Part shown: positions 45,510-53,812 of the stretch, in pieces
How the letters are laid out: each line of letters opens with the position of its first letter
How positions within the stretch are numbered: the first letter of the stretch is position 1
From: Actinoplanes sp. DH11
Lineage (GTDB): Bacteria > Actinomycetota > Actinomycetes > Mycobacteriales > Micromonosporaceae
Direction: 5' to 3'
Length of the DNA stretch: 64,000 nucleotides
NCBI RefSeq assembly: GCF_020873875.1
Contig: NZ_JAHWGU010000002.1
Span: 310,001 to 374,000 of the forward strand
Translations under genes and position numbers: made by a program
Notes under the pieces: model-generated
Seen by the model: the letters and a program-made list of their open reading frames with translations, nothing else
Database searches by the model: none
What the model was told of the DNA's origin: nothing

Positions 45510-47564
45510 TCAGGGGGTCGTCAGGTCGAACCGGTTGACGGTGACGGCGCCGCCGAGGGCGCCGGTGGCGTAGTTGAAGATGCCGAAGCGGTAGCCCATG
45601 AAGAACTGCCACGCGTTGTTCAGCGTGAAGGCCGGGCCGAGCGGGGTGAACGTGGTGCCGTTCGTGCTCCAGGAGAACGTGGCGGTCCGCCCGGACCCGG
45701 GCCGGATGTCGGCGCTGGCCCGCAACCAGATCCGGCCGCCTGTCACGGTGGCGCCGGCGGCCTCGGTGCCGGTGCCGGTGGTGGCCCAGCTCGCGTTCAT
45801 GGTCAGGCCGTTGGTCATCGACACCCGGGTGGTGCCGTTGTCCTTGCGGATGCCGATCCAGGCCGAGGAGTCGCGCAGCATGGCGAGGCCGGCCCGGTCG
45901 CCGTTCGCCATCTGCGAGTAGTCCAGCTCGATGGTCGCGGTGGACGACGGACCCTGGATCCGGTGGGTGAGCGTGTTGCGGGCGGCGTACAGATCGTTGG
46001 TGACCGTCGCGGTGGCCAGCCGCAGACCGTTGCCGACGCTGAACCTGGTGGTGTCGGGGTTGTGGTTCCATTCCCAGCGGTGCCCGAGCCGCGTCCCGGT
46101 GAAGGTGTCCGGGCCGATCATCGGCTGGACGGTCTTCGACGTCGTGATGGTCGGCTTCGGGTAGGTGGCGCCCCAGCGCCCGCCGGCGGTGGTCAGGACC
46201 GGCCAGTCGTTGTTCCAGGTGATCGGGGCCAGGGTCGGCACCCGGCCACCGGGGTACGCGTCGGTGAAGGCCATGTACCACCAGTCGCCGTTCGGGGTCT
46301 GCACCAGTCCGCCCTGGTGCGGCACCCCGCCACCGGAGATCGGCCCGGGCAGGTCGAGCAGCACCTGGCGCTGCTCGTACGGGCCCCACGGGCTTGTCGA
46401 ACGCAGCACGTACTGGCCGTTGGCCGGGCGGGTGAGCCAGATGTAGTAGTAGGAGCCGCGCTTGTACATGCGGGCGCCTTCGAGGGTGCCGATGGACGAC
46501 GGTGTGGTGTAGACGGTCTGCGCCCGTACCTGCGACGTCAGGTCGGCGGAGAGCTGGGCGACGCTTATCGTCCCGTTGCCGTACGCCACGTACGGGGTGT
46601 CGTTGTCGAACATCAGCCCGGCGTCGTAGTAGCAGTTGTTCAGCCGGGCCTTCTTCGACCAGGCGCCGTCGACAGCGGTGGCGGTCCAGACGTAGGTCCG
46701 GTTGAACTCGGTGCAGCCCAGCCAGTAGTAGGTGCTGTTGCTGGGCCGGTAGTTGAACGCCGAGGCCCAGATGCCCTTCACGTACGCCCGGCCGCCGGTG
46801 AGGTCGTAGGCGGGGTTGTCGAAGTCCAGCCGCGGCACCGAGTGGCCGGCGTACTCCCAGTTCACCAGGTCGTAGGAGCGCAGGATGGGCGCGCCCGGTG
46901 AGTAGTGCATGGTGGAGGCCGAGTAGTAGTACGCGTCACCGACCCGGATGATGTCGCCGTCGGCGAAGTCCTGCCACACCACCGGGTTGGTGAAGGTGCC
47001 CCCCGGGTCGGTCGGGCCGCTGCCGACCCGGACGAGCTGCCACTGCTGGTTGGCGCCGTTCCAGTCGCTGTACTGCACGATGTTCGCGCCGTCGGCCGTG
47101 GACGCGCCCTGCACTTCGAGGGCCTTGCCGCTGTTGCGGTTGATCAGCTGGATGTGACCGTCGACGTCCTGCACGCTGAACTGCTGGTTCGCGGCGTTGT
47201 TGTCGCTCCACTGCACGATCGAGCCGCCGTCGGCCGTCGACCAGTTGTAGACGTCGAGGACCTTGCCGGAGTGCCGCGACTTCAACCGGTACCAGCCGCC
47301 GCCGGAGTCGACGAACTGCCACTGCTGCTGCACCTGGTCGTTGCGCGTCCACTGGGTGATCCGGGCGCCGTCGTTCGTGGCCAGGTTGTAGACGTCGAGA
47401 GCCTTGCCGCTGGTGCGGTTGACCAGCACGTACGACGCGCTGGTGTCGATCGTCGCGGCCGACGCGGGTGACGTGGCGACGAGGGCGAGCGCCGCGCCCA
47501 GGACGGCGGTCAGGACGGCCGCGATCATCCGCCGCGGCCTGCGGCTTCCGGAACGAGCCCGCAT
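45510..47564 (-). CDS. secreted GH43-family glycosidase with N-terminal lectin module
   Basis: A 684-residue exported enzyme of the arabinofuranosidase/xylosidase type. A Sec signal (R-R-P-R-R-M-I-A-A-V-L-T-A-V-L) is followed by a ricin-type beta-trefoil (about 45-180). The GH43 five-bladed propeller spans about 190-480: the likely general base is Asp202 in F-A-D-G-D, the pKa modulator Asp lies in C-Y-Y-D-A-G, and the general acid is Glu362 in L-E-G-A-R. A concanavalin-type C-terminal sandwich (about 500-684) is typical of beta-xylosidase-like members. ATG 47564 follows GAGGAG. It leads the operon with GH127. The exact linkage cannot be read from sequence. Confidence 0.93.
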   Translation of the reverse strand: MRARSGSRRPRRMIAAVLTAVLGAALALVATSPASAATIDTSASYVLVNRTSGKALDVYNLATNDGARITQWTRNDQVQQQWQFVDSGGGWYRLKSRHSGKVLDVYNWSTADGGSIVQWSDNNAANQQFSVQDVDGHIQLINRNSGKALEVQGASTADGANIVQYSDWNGANQQWQLVRVGSGPTDPGGTFTNPVVWQDFADGDIIRVGDAYYYSASTMHYSPGAPILRSYDLVNWEYAGHSVPRLDFDNPAYDLTGGRAYVKGIWASAFNYRPSNSTYYWLGCTEFNRTYVWTATAVDGAWSKKARLNNCYYDAGLMFDNDTPYVAYGNGTISVAQLSADLTSQVRAQTVYTTPSSIGTLEGARMYKRGSYYYIWLTRPANGQYVLRSTSPWGPYEQRQVLLDLPGPISGGGVPHQGGLVQTPNGDWWYMAFTDAYPGGRVPTLAPITWNNDWPVLTTAGGRWGATYPKPTITTSKTVQPMIGPDTFTGTRLGHRWEWNHNPDTTRFSVGNGLRLATATVTNDLYAARNTLTHRIQGPSSTATIELDYSQMANGDRAGLAMLRDSSAWIGIRKDNGTTRVSMTNGLTMNASWATTGTGTEAAGATVTGGRIWLRASADIRPGSGRTATFSWSTNGTTFTPLGPAFTLNNAWQFFMGYRFGIFNYATGALGGAVTVNRFDLTTP

Positions 47565-47577
47565 CGTCAACTCCTCG

Positions 47578-47589
47578 AATTCGCGAATT
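47578..47589. promoter_or_regulatory. 12-bp palindrome at the GH43 ribosome site
   Basis: AATTCGCGAATT is a perfect palindrome about 14 bases upstream of the GH43 start codon, next to its GAGGAG. In RNA it could form a small hairpin near the ribosome site, or it may bind a dimeric repressor. It differs from the LacI-type site further right. Confidence 0.35.
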
Positions 47590-47785
47590 GAGAACGCTCA
47601 CATTTGCCAGCGGATATTGCCAGAGAGTTACAGCCATCGCAAGACGTCAATCCCACAGTCATGCTCGATGCGTGATTTGCTCCTCAAAAACCGTTACGCA
47701 GGGCCCCGCTCCGCAGTCAGCGCCCGGCAGCACAAAGACCCTCTTGAATGTCGCGAAACATCCTGGCAACCTGTGGCCTCAGTCT

Positions 47786-47799
47786 TGTTAGCGCTCCCA
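47786..47799. promoter_or_regulatory. LacI-type operator between GH43 and GH27 genes
   Basis: TGTTAGCGCTCCCA fits the actinobacterial LacI-family site style (central AGCGCT, as in the CebR box TGGGAGCGCTCCCA), with one half diverged. It lies 81 bases upstream of the GH27 gene and 222 bases from the GH43 start. The 47565-47880 region carries no gene; it is AT-rich at 47580-47700 and should hold both outward promoters. Confidence 0.5.
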
Positions 47800-47880
47800 T
47801 CCGCTGTCGACGCACGCCGACGGCACCGCCGTCGCGCTGCGCACCTGTGCCAGCTCCCCCAACCAGCTCTGGACGAGGCG

Positions 47881-49515
47881 ATGACGATGATGACGAAGCT
47901 GAAAGCCGTACTGGCCGCCGGCCTGCTGCTGGCCGGCACCGCCGCGGCCGCGCTGACCGGCACCCCCGCGCGGGCGCTGGACAACGGCGTGGCGCGTACC
48001 CCGCCGATGGGGTGGAACACCTGGAACACCTTCGGTTGCAACATCAACGAGACGCTGATCCGGCAGACCGCCGACGCCATCGTCAGCACCGGCATGCGGG
48101 AGCTGGGATACCAGTACGTGGTGGTGGACGACTGCTGGTTCAACCCGAACCGCGACGCCGCCGGCAACCTGCAGGGCGACCCCGGCCGGTTCCCCAGCGG
48201 CATGAAGGCGCTCGGCGACTACCTGCACGCCAGGGGGCTGAAGTTCGGCATCTACCAGGTCCCGCTGGACCGCACCTGCGCCCAGTACTTCGGCAGCTAC
48301 CCCGGCGCCACCGGCAGCCTCGGCCACGAGGTCCAGGACGCCCGGCAGTTCGCCGCCTGGGGTGTCGACTTCCTCAAGTACGACTGGTGCTCCCCGACCG
48401 GCACCATCAACGACCAGGTCGCCACGTTCGCCAAGATGCGTGACGCACTCGCCGCGACCGGCCGGCCGATCGTGTACAGCATCAACCCGAACAGCATCCA
48501 CGCCAAGACCGGCCCGCTCCGCAACTGGGGCGACGTCGCCAACATGTGGCGCACCACCGAGGACATCAGCGACGCCTGGGACACCGGGCAGACCAACGGC
48601 TACCCGATGGGCGTCAAGAACATCGTCGACGTGACCGTGCCGCTCGCCGGTTACGCCCGGCCCGGTCAGTTCAACGACCCGGACATGATGGAGGTCGGCC
48701 GCGGCGGCATGACCGACACCGAACAGCGCAGCCACTTCGCACTCTGGGCGATGATGGCCTCGCCGCTGATCGCCGGCAACGACCTGCGCTCGATGAGCGC
48801 GGCCACCCGGACCATCCTGATGAACCCCCGGCTGATCGGCATCAACCAGGACACGCTCGGGCTGCAGGCAACCCAGATCTCGTACGACGGAACGCGCCGC
48901 GTCCTGGCCAAGAGGCTGGCCAACGGTGACATCGCGGTCGCCCTGTTCAACCAGGGCGGATCCACCACGACGATCTCCACCACCGCCGCGGCGATCGGCA
49001 AGTCCGGCACCTCGTTCACGATGCAGGACGCGTGGACCGGCGCCACCACGACCACCACCGGCGGCATCAGCGCCACCGTCCCCGCGCACGGCACCGTGGT
49101 CCACCGGATCAGCGGCGGGACGAACACCCCGGCGCCGGCCACCACCACGCTGGTCAGCGCCTCCTCGGGCCGCTGCCTGGACGTGCCGAACGGCAACACC
49201 GCCAACGGTACGCAGCCGGTCGTCTGGGACTGCAACGGCGGCGCCAACCAGCGCTGGACCCTCACCGGGCAGACCGTGCAGGCCCTCGGCGCCTGCCTGG
49301 ACGCGCCGATCGGCGCGACCGCCGGGGCCAAGGCTCAGCTCTGGTCCTGCAACGGCGGCACCAACCAGCAGTGGACCCTCAACGCCGACGGCACCCTGCG
49401 CGGCGTCGCCTCCGGCCTCTGCCTGGACGTCGATCGCAACCTGACCGCCAACGGCACCGCGGTCCTGCTGTGGACGTGCAACGCCGCCCCCAACCAGCGG
49501 TGGAACCGGGTCTGA
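47881..49515 (+). CDS. secreted GH27-family alpha-galactosidase with ricin lectin
   Basis: A 544-residue exported enzyme. A signal (T-K-L-K-A-V-L-A-A-G-L-L-L-A-G-T) is followed by the mature start L-D-N-G-V-A-R-T-P-P-M-G-W-N-T-W, the GH27 hallmark. Asp168 in L-K-Y-D-W-C is the likely nucleophile and Asp266 in F-N-D-P-D-M the likely acid/base. A beta-sandwich (about 330-415) precedes a ricin-type beta-trefoil (about 420-544) with three repeats containing C-L-D-V or C-L-D-A and Q-x-W. It would cleave alpha-galactosyl or beta-L-arabinopyranosyl ends. ATG 47881 has GGACGAGG upstream. It is divergent from the GH43-GH127 operon and probably shares its sugar control. Confidence 0.95.
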   Translation: MTMMTKLKAVLAAGLLLAGTAAAALTGTPARALDNGVARTPPMGWNTWNTFGCNINETLIRQTADAIVSTGMRELGYQYVVVDDCWFNPNRDAAGNLQGDPGRFPSGMKALGDYLHARGLKFGIYQVPLDRTCAQYFGSYPGATGSLGHEVQDARQFAAWGVDFLKYDWCSPTGTINDQVATFAKMRDALAATGRPIVYSINPNSIHAKTGPLRNWGDVANMWRTTEDISDAWDTGQTNGYPMGVKNIVDVTVPLAGYARPGQFNDPDMMEVGRGGMTDTEQRSHFALWAMMASPLIAGNDLRSMSAATRTILMNPRLIGINQDTLGLQATQISYDGTRRVLAKRLANGDIAVALFNQGGSTTTISTTAAAIGKSGTSFTMQDAWTGATTTTTGGISATVPAHGTVVHRISGGTNTPAPATTTLVSASSGRCLDVPNGNTANGTQPVVWDCNGGANQRWTLTGQTVQALGACLDAPIGATAGAKAQLWSCNGGTNQQWTLNADGTLRGVASGLCLDVDRNLTANGTAVLLWTCNAAPNQRWNRV

Positions 49516-49537
49516 CACCGGCCACCGCACCCCGCCA

Positions 49538-49640
49538 GGCCGGCCCGCGCGGCGGCGTTGAACCGCGACAGGCCGGCCCAGCGCGACGGTGTTGGTCTGC
49601 TACGGGCCGGCCCCGCGCGGCGGTGTTGATCTGCTAGCGA
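49538..49640 (+). repeat. three degenerate tandem units leading into the palindromic element
   Basis: Three units of 33-35 bases, starting at 49538, 49571 and 49605, each open with GGCCGGCCC and continue through a GCGCGGCGG-GTTG segment. The third runs into copy 2 of the 75-bp element, so its GTTGATCTGCTAGC is also the element's left end. The second has GTTGGTCTGCTACG at that place and the first GTTGAACCGC. The array looks like serial, decaying copies of the element's left border. Confidence 0.6.
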
Positions 49641-49699
49641 TGCGAAATCGCGGTTTCAACCCCATGATCACAGCGATTTCGTAGCGCTAGCAGATCAAC
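49625..49699. repeat. 75-bp palindromic element, copy 2
   Basis: Identical to 10664-10738 except for two bases near the right end. The perfect 14-base terminal inverted repeats and inner CGAAATCGC/GCGATTTCG pair are intact. It lies between the convergent ends of the GH27 and acyltransferase genes, where it might also act as a terminator. The 49516-49728 gap contains nothing else apart from the tandem units. Confidence 0.85.
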
Positions 49700-49728
49700 A
49701 TCTCGCCGTTGACTCCTCTTGCCACCCC

Positions 49729-50988
49729 TCACCGCGACAAGCCGGACCCCTCCGGGACGGGGGAGGCCGGGCCGGCGGTCGACAGTTGCCCGGCCCGGGC
49801 CGCTCCCCTCGCGGGGTGGTCCGGTTCGGGCACGCTGCGGTTCGGGGCCGGGTCACCCGTACCGCTGGATGTCCATCGCCTGGTGAGCGGAACCAGCAGC
49901 CGGCGGGCGGGTTCCTCGATGTACTGGTGGGCGCCCTCGGCGATCAGCAGCAGCAGAACCAGGGTGACCAGCAGAGCCACGTACGGGACCCAGCCGCGGC
50001 CGGTCTTGATGTACTCGGCGGTGGGCAGGGCGTAGAGCATCCAGCGATGCGTGATGTAGAGGGCGTAACTGGCCAGGCCGAGGCGGACCATCACCGTGGT
50101 GGACAGCAGGCGGGCCGTCCAGCCCCGGCCCGAGGCCAGACTGATCATCAGGAGCGCGAACGGCACGACGAAGAACAGGCCGTAGGCGCCGGAGTTCCAG
50201 CCCGGCCCGGTACCGCGGAAGGCGGCCAGGCCGAAGACGTAGCAGAAGACGAACGCCTGGACGGCGTGATGGCGCCGGGTGCTCCAGCGGGAGGTGTACG
50301 GGATGAGGAACGCGCTCGCCATGCCGCAGACGAACATCGGCAGGTGGCAGAGCGGGTTCCGGTAGAGCCAGCGGTGCACGGACGCCGGGTCGCCGGCCGG
50401 CAGGGACGAGCGGCCGGTGAAATAGAAGGCGGCCCACAGCACGAGGACGACCAGGGTCATCGCGGCGATCAGCAGGATCAGGCCGCGGGCGCCGAACCGG
50501 CGGGCCAGCCGGGCGACGACCGGCACGAGGAACGGGAACAGCAGGTAGAAGAACATCTCGACGCCGATGGACCAGCCCGGACTGTTGTACCAGCCCTGCG
50601 CCACCCGCAGGTCGGCGCTCCAGGTCTGCACGGCGAGCAGGTTCTGCACCAGTGCCCAGCCGTGGTTGTCGCGGCCGACGATCCAGAGGTACGCGGCGCA
50701 GTAGCCGATGACCACCCAGTAGAGCGGCATGACCCGGGCGATCCGGGCCAGGTAGAACCGGACGGTGCGGCGGCCCTCCCATCCGCTGAGGTGCGGATAG
50801 TTGTAGGCGAGCACCACGCCGGACAGCATGAAGAACATCGGTACCCCGATGTGACCCCAGCCGACGATCTTCTCGAGGTGCTGGGGCACGCTCTCCGGCA
50901 CCCTGCTGTGCGAGAGCACGACGCCGATCGCCGCGACCGCGCGCAGGCCGGTGAGAGCCGTGAGCACGGGCCTGTTCTGTTCTGCCAC
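49729..50988 (-). CDS. acyltransferase 3 family membrane protein
   Basis: A 419-residue integral membrane acyltransferase (OafA/ExoZ-like), transferring acetyl or other acyl groups to sugars or lipids. The start L-T-G-L-R-A-V-A-A-I-G-V-V-L-S-H-S has the conserved Arg and His of the family. About ten hydrophobic segments follow, with G-V-P-M-F-F-M-L-S-G and P-G-W-S-I-G-V-E-M-F-F-Y-L-L-F-P-F typical of the family. The last ~55 residues are a hydrophilic, proline-rich cytoplasmic tail, probably variable. GTG 50988 is a plausible start, with a weak upstream purine run. It stands alone; the acceptor is unknown. Confidence 0.9.
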   Translation of the reverse strand: MAEQNRPVLTALTGLRAVAAIGVVLSHSRVPESVPQHLEKIVGWGHIGVPMFFMLSGVVLAYNYPHLSGWEGRRTVRFYLARIARVMPLYWVVIGYCAAYLWIVGRDNHGWALVQNLLAVQTWSADLRVAQGWYNSPGWSIGVEMFFYLLFPFLVPVVARLARRFGARGLILLIAAMTLVVLVLWAAFYFTGRSSLPAGDPASVHRWLYRNPLCHLPMFVCGMASAFLIPYTSRWSTRRHHAVQAFVFCYVFGLAAFRGTGPGWNSGAYGLFFVVPFALLMISLASGRGWTARLLSTTVMVRLGLASYALYITHRWMLYALPTAEYIKTGRGWVPYVALLVTLVLLLLIAEGAHQYIEEPARRLLVPLTRRWTSSGTGDPAPNRSVPEPDHPARGAARAGQLSTAGPASPVPEGSGLSR

Positions 50989-51399
50989 CTAACTGGTTCC
51001 CTCTCCGGGCGCGGAGCCGACTCGGCATTGCAGCAGGGCCCGGCGAACGCGACGTGTCGGAACCGGAAATGCACAGCGAAAAGCGCGGGCTCCCGACTCG
51101 ATTCATGACGGGCGCCGGGGGTCAGGGCTGCCGGTCACCGTGGACGGCTCCGAGCTGCCCGGCCCAGCCGGCCGCGACGAACAACACCAGCAGCACCACG
51201 CTGCCGTCCTCGTTCTCCAGCAGGCCGAAGACCTTGGCCACGATGATCGCGCCGGCGAGGCCGCCGATTCCTGCTGTGCTACGCCGCGTCCGGCCGTCCC
51301 GGACGGCCGGTTGACGCGCGGGCCCGTGTGCTAGCTTGCCGCTGAGGACTGATCGACACAGCGTCGAGGGCCGAGCCGGTGGACCTGGAAGGGGCCGAC
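50989..51399. other. intergenic region with a possible membrane-peptide remnant
   Basis: On the minus strand, ending at a stop at 51122-51124, an open frame reads G-I-G-G-L-A-G-A-I-I-V-A-K then V-V-L-L-V-L-F-V-A-A-G-W-A-G, like two membrane helices of a small protein. No ATG or GTG start with a ribosome site could be found before it, so it is either a remnant or uses an unusual start. It overlaps the region that must hold the MerR promoter. The rest of the 411 bases shows no gene. Confidence 0.3.
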
Positions 51400-52158
51400 G
51401 TGGCCTGGAGCACCCGGGAGCTCGCCGAGCTCGCCGGCACCACGGTGAACACCGTCCGGCACTACCACCGGCTCGGCCTGCTCGAGGAGCCGGAGCGGCG
51501 GTACAACGGATACAAGCAGTACGGCGTCTCGCATCTCGTCTGCCTGCTGCGGATCCGCCGCCTCGTGAGCCTCGGCGTCCCGCTGTCCCACGTCGGCGCG
51601 GCCATGGCGGACGGGCAGGTCCCGCCGGAGGTGCTGCGCGAGGTCGACGCCGAACTGGCCGCCGAGGTGGAGCGCCTGAACAAGGCCCGCGCCGACATCG
51701 CCGTCATTCTGCGCGACGGCGCACCGGCCGACGCCCCGGCAGGCTTCGAGTCGGTCGCGCCCCGCCTGTCCGAGGCCGACAGCTCGCTCATCCACATCTA
51801 CACCCGGTTGTACGACGACGACGCCATGAAAGACCTGAGGCGCATGGCGGAGAACGACACCGACCCGGCCGGCGCGGAGTTGGACGCCCTGCCGCCGGAC
51901 GCGGACGAGGCCACCCGGCACGACCTGGCCGCGCGGCTCGCACCGGTCATCGCCCAGAACCTCACCGACTATCCATGGCTCACCGAACCGGGTGCGCACC
52001 TGGTCGGCAACGAGCACGCGACCGTGCAGACCTTCGTCGACGCGGTGGTCGCGATCTACAACCCCGCCCAGATCGACGTGCTCACCCGGGCCAGCATCCT
52101 CGCGCGCCGGCAGGTGATCCCGGCGCCCGGGCCCGGGGACAGCCCGGACCCCGACTGA
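51400..52158 (+). CDS. MerR-family transcriptional regulator
   Basis: A 252-residue DNA-binding activator/repressor. The winged helix at about 1-70 is clear: W-S-T-R-E-L-A-E-L-A-G-T-T-V-N-T-V-R-H-Y-H-R-L-G-L-L and Y-K-Q-Y-G-V-S-H-L. A coiled-coil dimerisation helix follows (about 75-115). The C-terminal ~130 residues form an effector domain with T-Y-I-style helices rather than a short metal loop; no Cys cluster is present, so it is not a metal sensor. GTG 51400 follows GGAAGGGG; the frame is open to 51379. An inverted repeat in the nearby ABC promoter (52757-52803) is a possible target. Confidence 0.92.
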   Translation: MAWSTRELAELAGTTVNTVRHYHRLGLLEEPERRYNGYKQYGVSHLVCLLRIRRLVSLGVPLSHVGAAMADGQVPPEVLREVDAELAAEVERLNKARADIAVILRDGAPADAPAGFESVAPRLSEADSSLIHIYTRLYDDDAMKDLRRMAENDTDPAGAELDALPPDADEATRHDLAARLAPVIAQNLTDYPWLTEPGAHLVGNEHATVQTFVDAVVAIYNPAQIDVLTRASILARRQVIPAPGPGDSPDPD

Positions 52159-52180
52159 GGGCGCGCGGAACCCGTAACCG

Positions 52181-52747
52181 TCAGGTGCCCAGGCCGTCGA
52201 GCAGCCAGTGGTGACGCAGCCGCAGACTGCGTTCCACAGCCCCCGCCGCGGCGACGGCACCGAGCGTGACGTTGGCCCACACGGGCAGGTCGACCGGCGA
52301 CTCGAAGAGACCGAACCGCTCGACGATCGGCGGGACCCGCAGGATCGGTTCGAGCAGCTGCACCAGGTTGAGTCCGGCGCCGACGACCAGCGCCACCACT
52401 GAGAAAGCCGCGATCCAGCGGCTCAGCGCCCGGTGTTCCCGGTCGAATCGCAGCCGGCGGCCGATCGCCGACCGCGGATCGGGCGTCAGCCGGTGTTCCT
52501 CTCCCCCGGTCGTCACGTAATGGGCGCGTTTGAGCCCGACGGTGGACATCGCGACCTGGATCGTGCCGCCGTCGACGGGTATGGCGGCGGGCATCCGTGA
52601 TCGGGCCCGGTGCCGGCCGTCGGCGTACAGGTGCACCATCCCGTCGTCGCCCGCCTGCTTGCCGGAGACGCGCACGTCCACGGCGTACACGGTCCGGCCC
52701 ACCCGCAGCCAGAAGAGCTTGAATTCCTTTCCGCCACCCAAAACCAT
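52181..52747 (-). CDS. hypothetical membrane protein
   Basis: A 188-residue protein. The first ~100 residues are a soluble beta-rich domain (F-K-L-F-W-L-R-V-G-R-T-V-Y-A-V-D-V, M-V-H-L-Y-A-D-G). Two hydrophobic helices lie in the second half (A-A-F-S-V-V-A-L-V-V-G-A-G-L and V-T-L-G-A-V-A-A-A-G-A-V). It ends close to the MerR stop and is divergent from the ABC exporter genes across a shared promoter with an inverted repeat. ATG 52747 begins M-V-L-G-G-G-K-E. Its role is unknown; coupling to the exporter is only suggested by position. Confidence 0.7.
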   Translation of the reverse strand: MVLGGGKEFKLFWLRVGRTVYAVDVRVSGKQAGDDGMVHLYADGRHRARSRMPAAIPVDGGTIQVAMSTVGLKRAHYVTTGGEEHRLTPDPRSAIGRRLRFDREHRALSRWIAAFSVVALVVGAGLNLVQLLEPILRVPPIVERFGLFESPVDLPVWANVTLGAVAAAGAVERSLRLRHHWLLDGLGT

Positions 52748-52756
52748 GTTCCCGCC

Positions 52757-52803
52757 ACCGGGTCAAGCCGCGGCACGGGAGCAGGCGAGCGACTTGACCC
52801 GGT
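52757..52803. promoter_or_regulatory. inverted repeat in the divergent ABC promoter
   Basis: ACCGGGTCAAG (52757-52767) and CTTGACCCGGT (52793-52803) are perfect 11-base inverted copies with 25 bases between them, in the 134-base gap between the membrane protein and ABC ATPase genes. The CTTGACC/GGTCAAG core is that of many MerR-type and other dimeric sites. The spacing suggests two binding units or a looped site. Confidence 0.5.
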
Positions 52804-52881
52804 TCTGAGAACACGGTTTGGACTGTCACCGGGCCGGACGGCAGGCCGCAACGACGACCATTCACAAGGGGCAGGGCCGAC

Positions 52882-53802
52882 ATGGAGAATTCTTCCCGGG
52901 CCGTCATCGACGTCGACCGGCTGAACATCTCGTACGGCGATTTTCACGCGGTCAAGGACCTGAGTTTCCGGGTCGAACAGGGCGAGCTGTACGCATTGCT
53001 CGGCACCAACGGGGCGGGCAAGACCTCGGCGCTGGAAGCCGTCGAGGGACATCGCAGGGTGTCGTCGGGCACGGTACGGGTCTTCGGCGAGAAGCCGGCG
53101 GATCGGCGGGCGGTGCGGCACCGGATGGGCATCATGCTGCAGGAGAGCGGATTCTCCGCCGATCTCACCGTCGCGGAGTCGGTCCGGCTGATCGGCCGGC
53201 TCTCCGGCCGCTCCGACTCGGTCGACCGGGTGCTCGGCACCGTCGACCTCAACCGCAAGGCCGACGTCCGGGTCGGGCAGCTCTCCGGCGGTGAGAAACG
53301 GCGACTCGACTTCGCCACCGCCGTCTACGGGCGACCGGAACTGATCTTCCTCGACGAGCCCACCACGGGGCTGGACATCCAGTCACGGGACGCCCTGTGG
53401 GCAGCCGTGCGGGAACTCCGCGGCAACGGTTCCACCATCGTCCTGACCACGCACTATTTGGAGGAGGCGCAACAGTACGCCGACCGCATCGGCCTCATGC
53501 ACCGAGGCACCTTCCGTCGTGAGGGGACGGTGTCCGAGCTGACCCGGAGGCTGCCCGCCGCGATCCGGTTCGCCCTCTCACCCACCACCACACCGGTGCC
53601 ACCAATCGGCACCCGCGCGACGGACGGGCGGGTGTACGTGGCGGAGACGTTCCAGTTGCAGGCGGACCTCAAGGTGCTGCTCGACTGGGCGGCCGCGCAC
53701 GATGTCGAACTGCTGGACCTCTCCGCCGCACCGACACGGCTCGACGACGTCTTCCGGTCGATCGAATCCGACCCGGCCCCCGCCCTCAACCCGACCCGAT
53801 AG
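52882..53802 (+). CDS. ABC transporter ATP-binding protein
   Basis: A 306-residue ATPase of the DrrA/ABC-2 exporter type. Walker A is G-T-N-G-A-G-K-T at 41-48, the signature L-S-G-G-E lies at about 134-138 and Walker B is L-I-F-L-D-E-P near 155-161, followed by the H-loop in T-T-H-Y. The C-terminal ~80 residues are the DUF4162-like extension seen in drug exporters. It acts with the permease 10 bases downstream, at the inner face of the membrane. ATG 52882 follows GGGGCAGGG. Substrate unknown: antibiotic, peptide or lipid are all possible. Confidence 0.95.
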   Translation: MENSSRAVIDVDRLNISYGDFHAVKDLSFRVEQGELYALLGTNGAGKTSALEAVEGHRRVSSGTVRVFGEKPADRRAVRHRMGIMLQESGFSADLTVAESVRLIGRLSGRSDSVDRVLGTVDLNRKADVRVGQLSGGEKRRLDFATAVYGRPELIFLDEPTTGLDIQSRDALWAAVRELRGNGSTIVLTTHYLEEAQQYADRIGLMHRGTFRREGTVSELTRRLPAAIRFALSPTTTPVPPIGTRATDGRVYVAETFQLQADLKVLLDWAAAHDVELLDLSAAPTRLDDVFRSIESDPAPALNPTR

Positions 53803-53812
53803 AGGCGACGTC

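Noticed and set aside
49853..51106. A second minus-strand frame of 417 codons over the acyltransferase
   Set aside because: Arg/Pro-rich with no hydrophobic pattern; the neighbouring frame encodes clear membrane helices.
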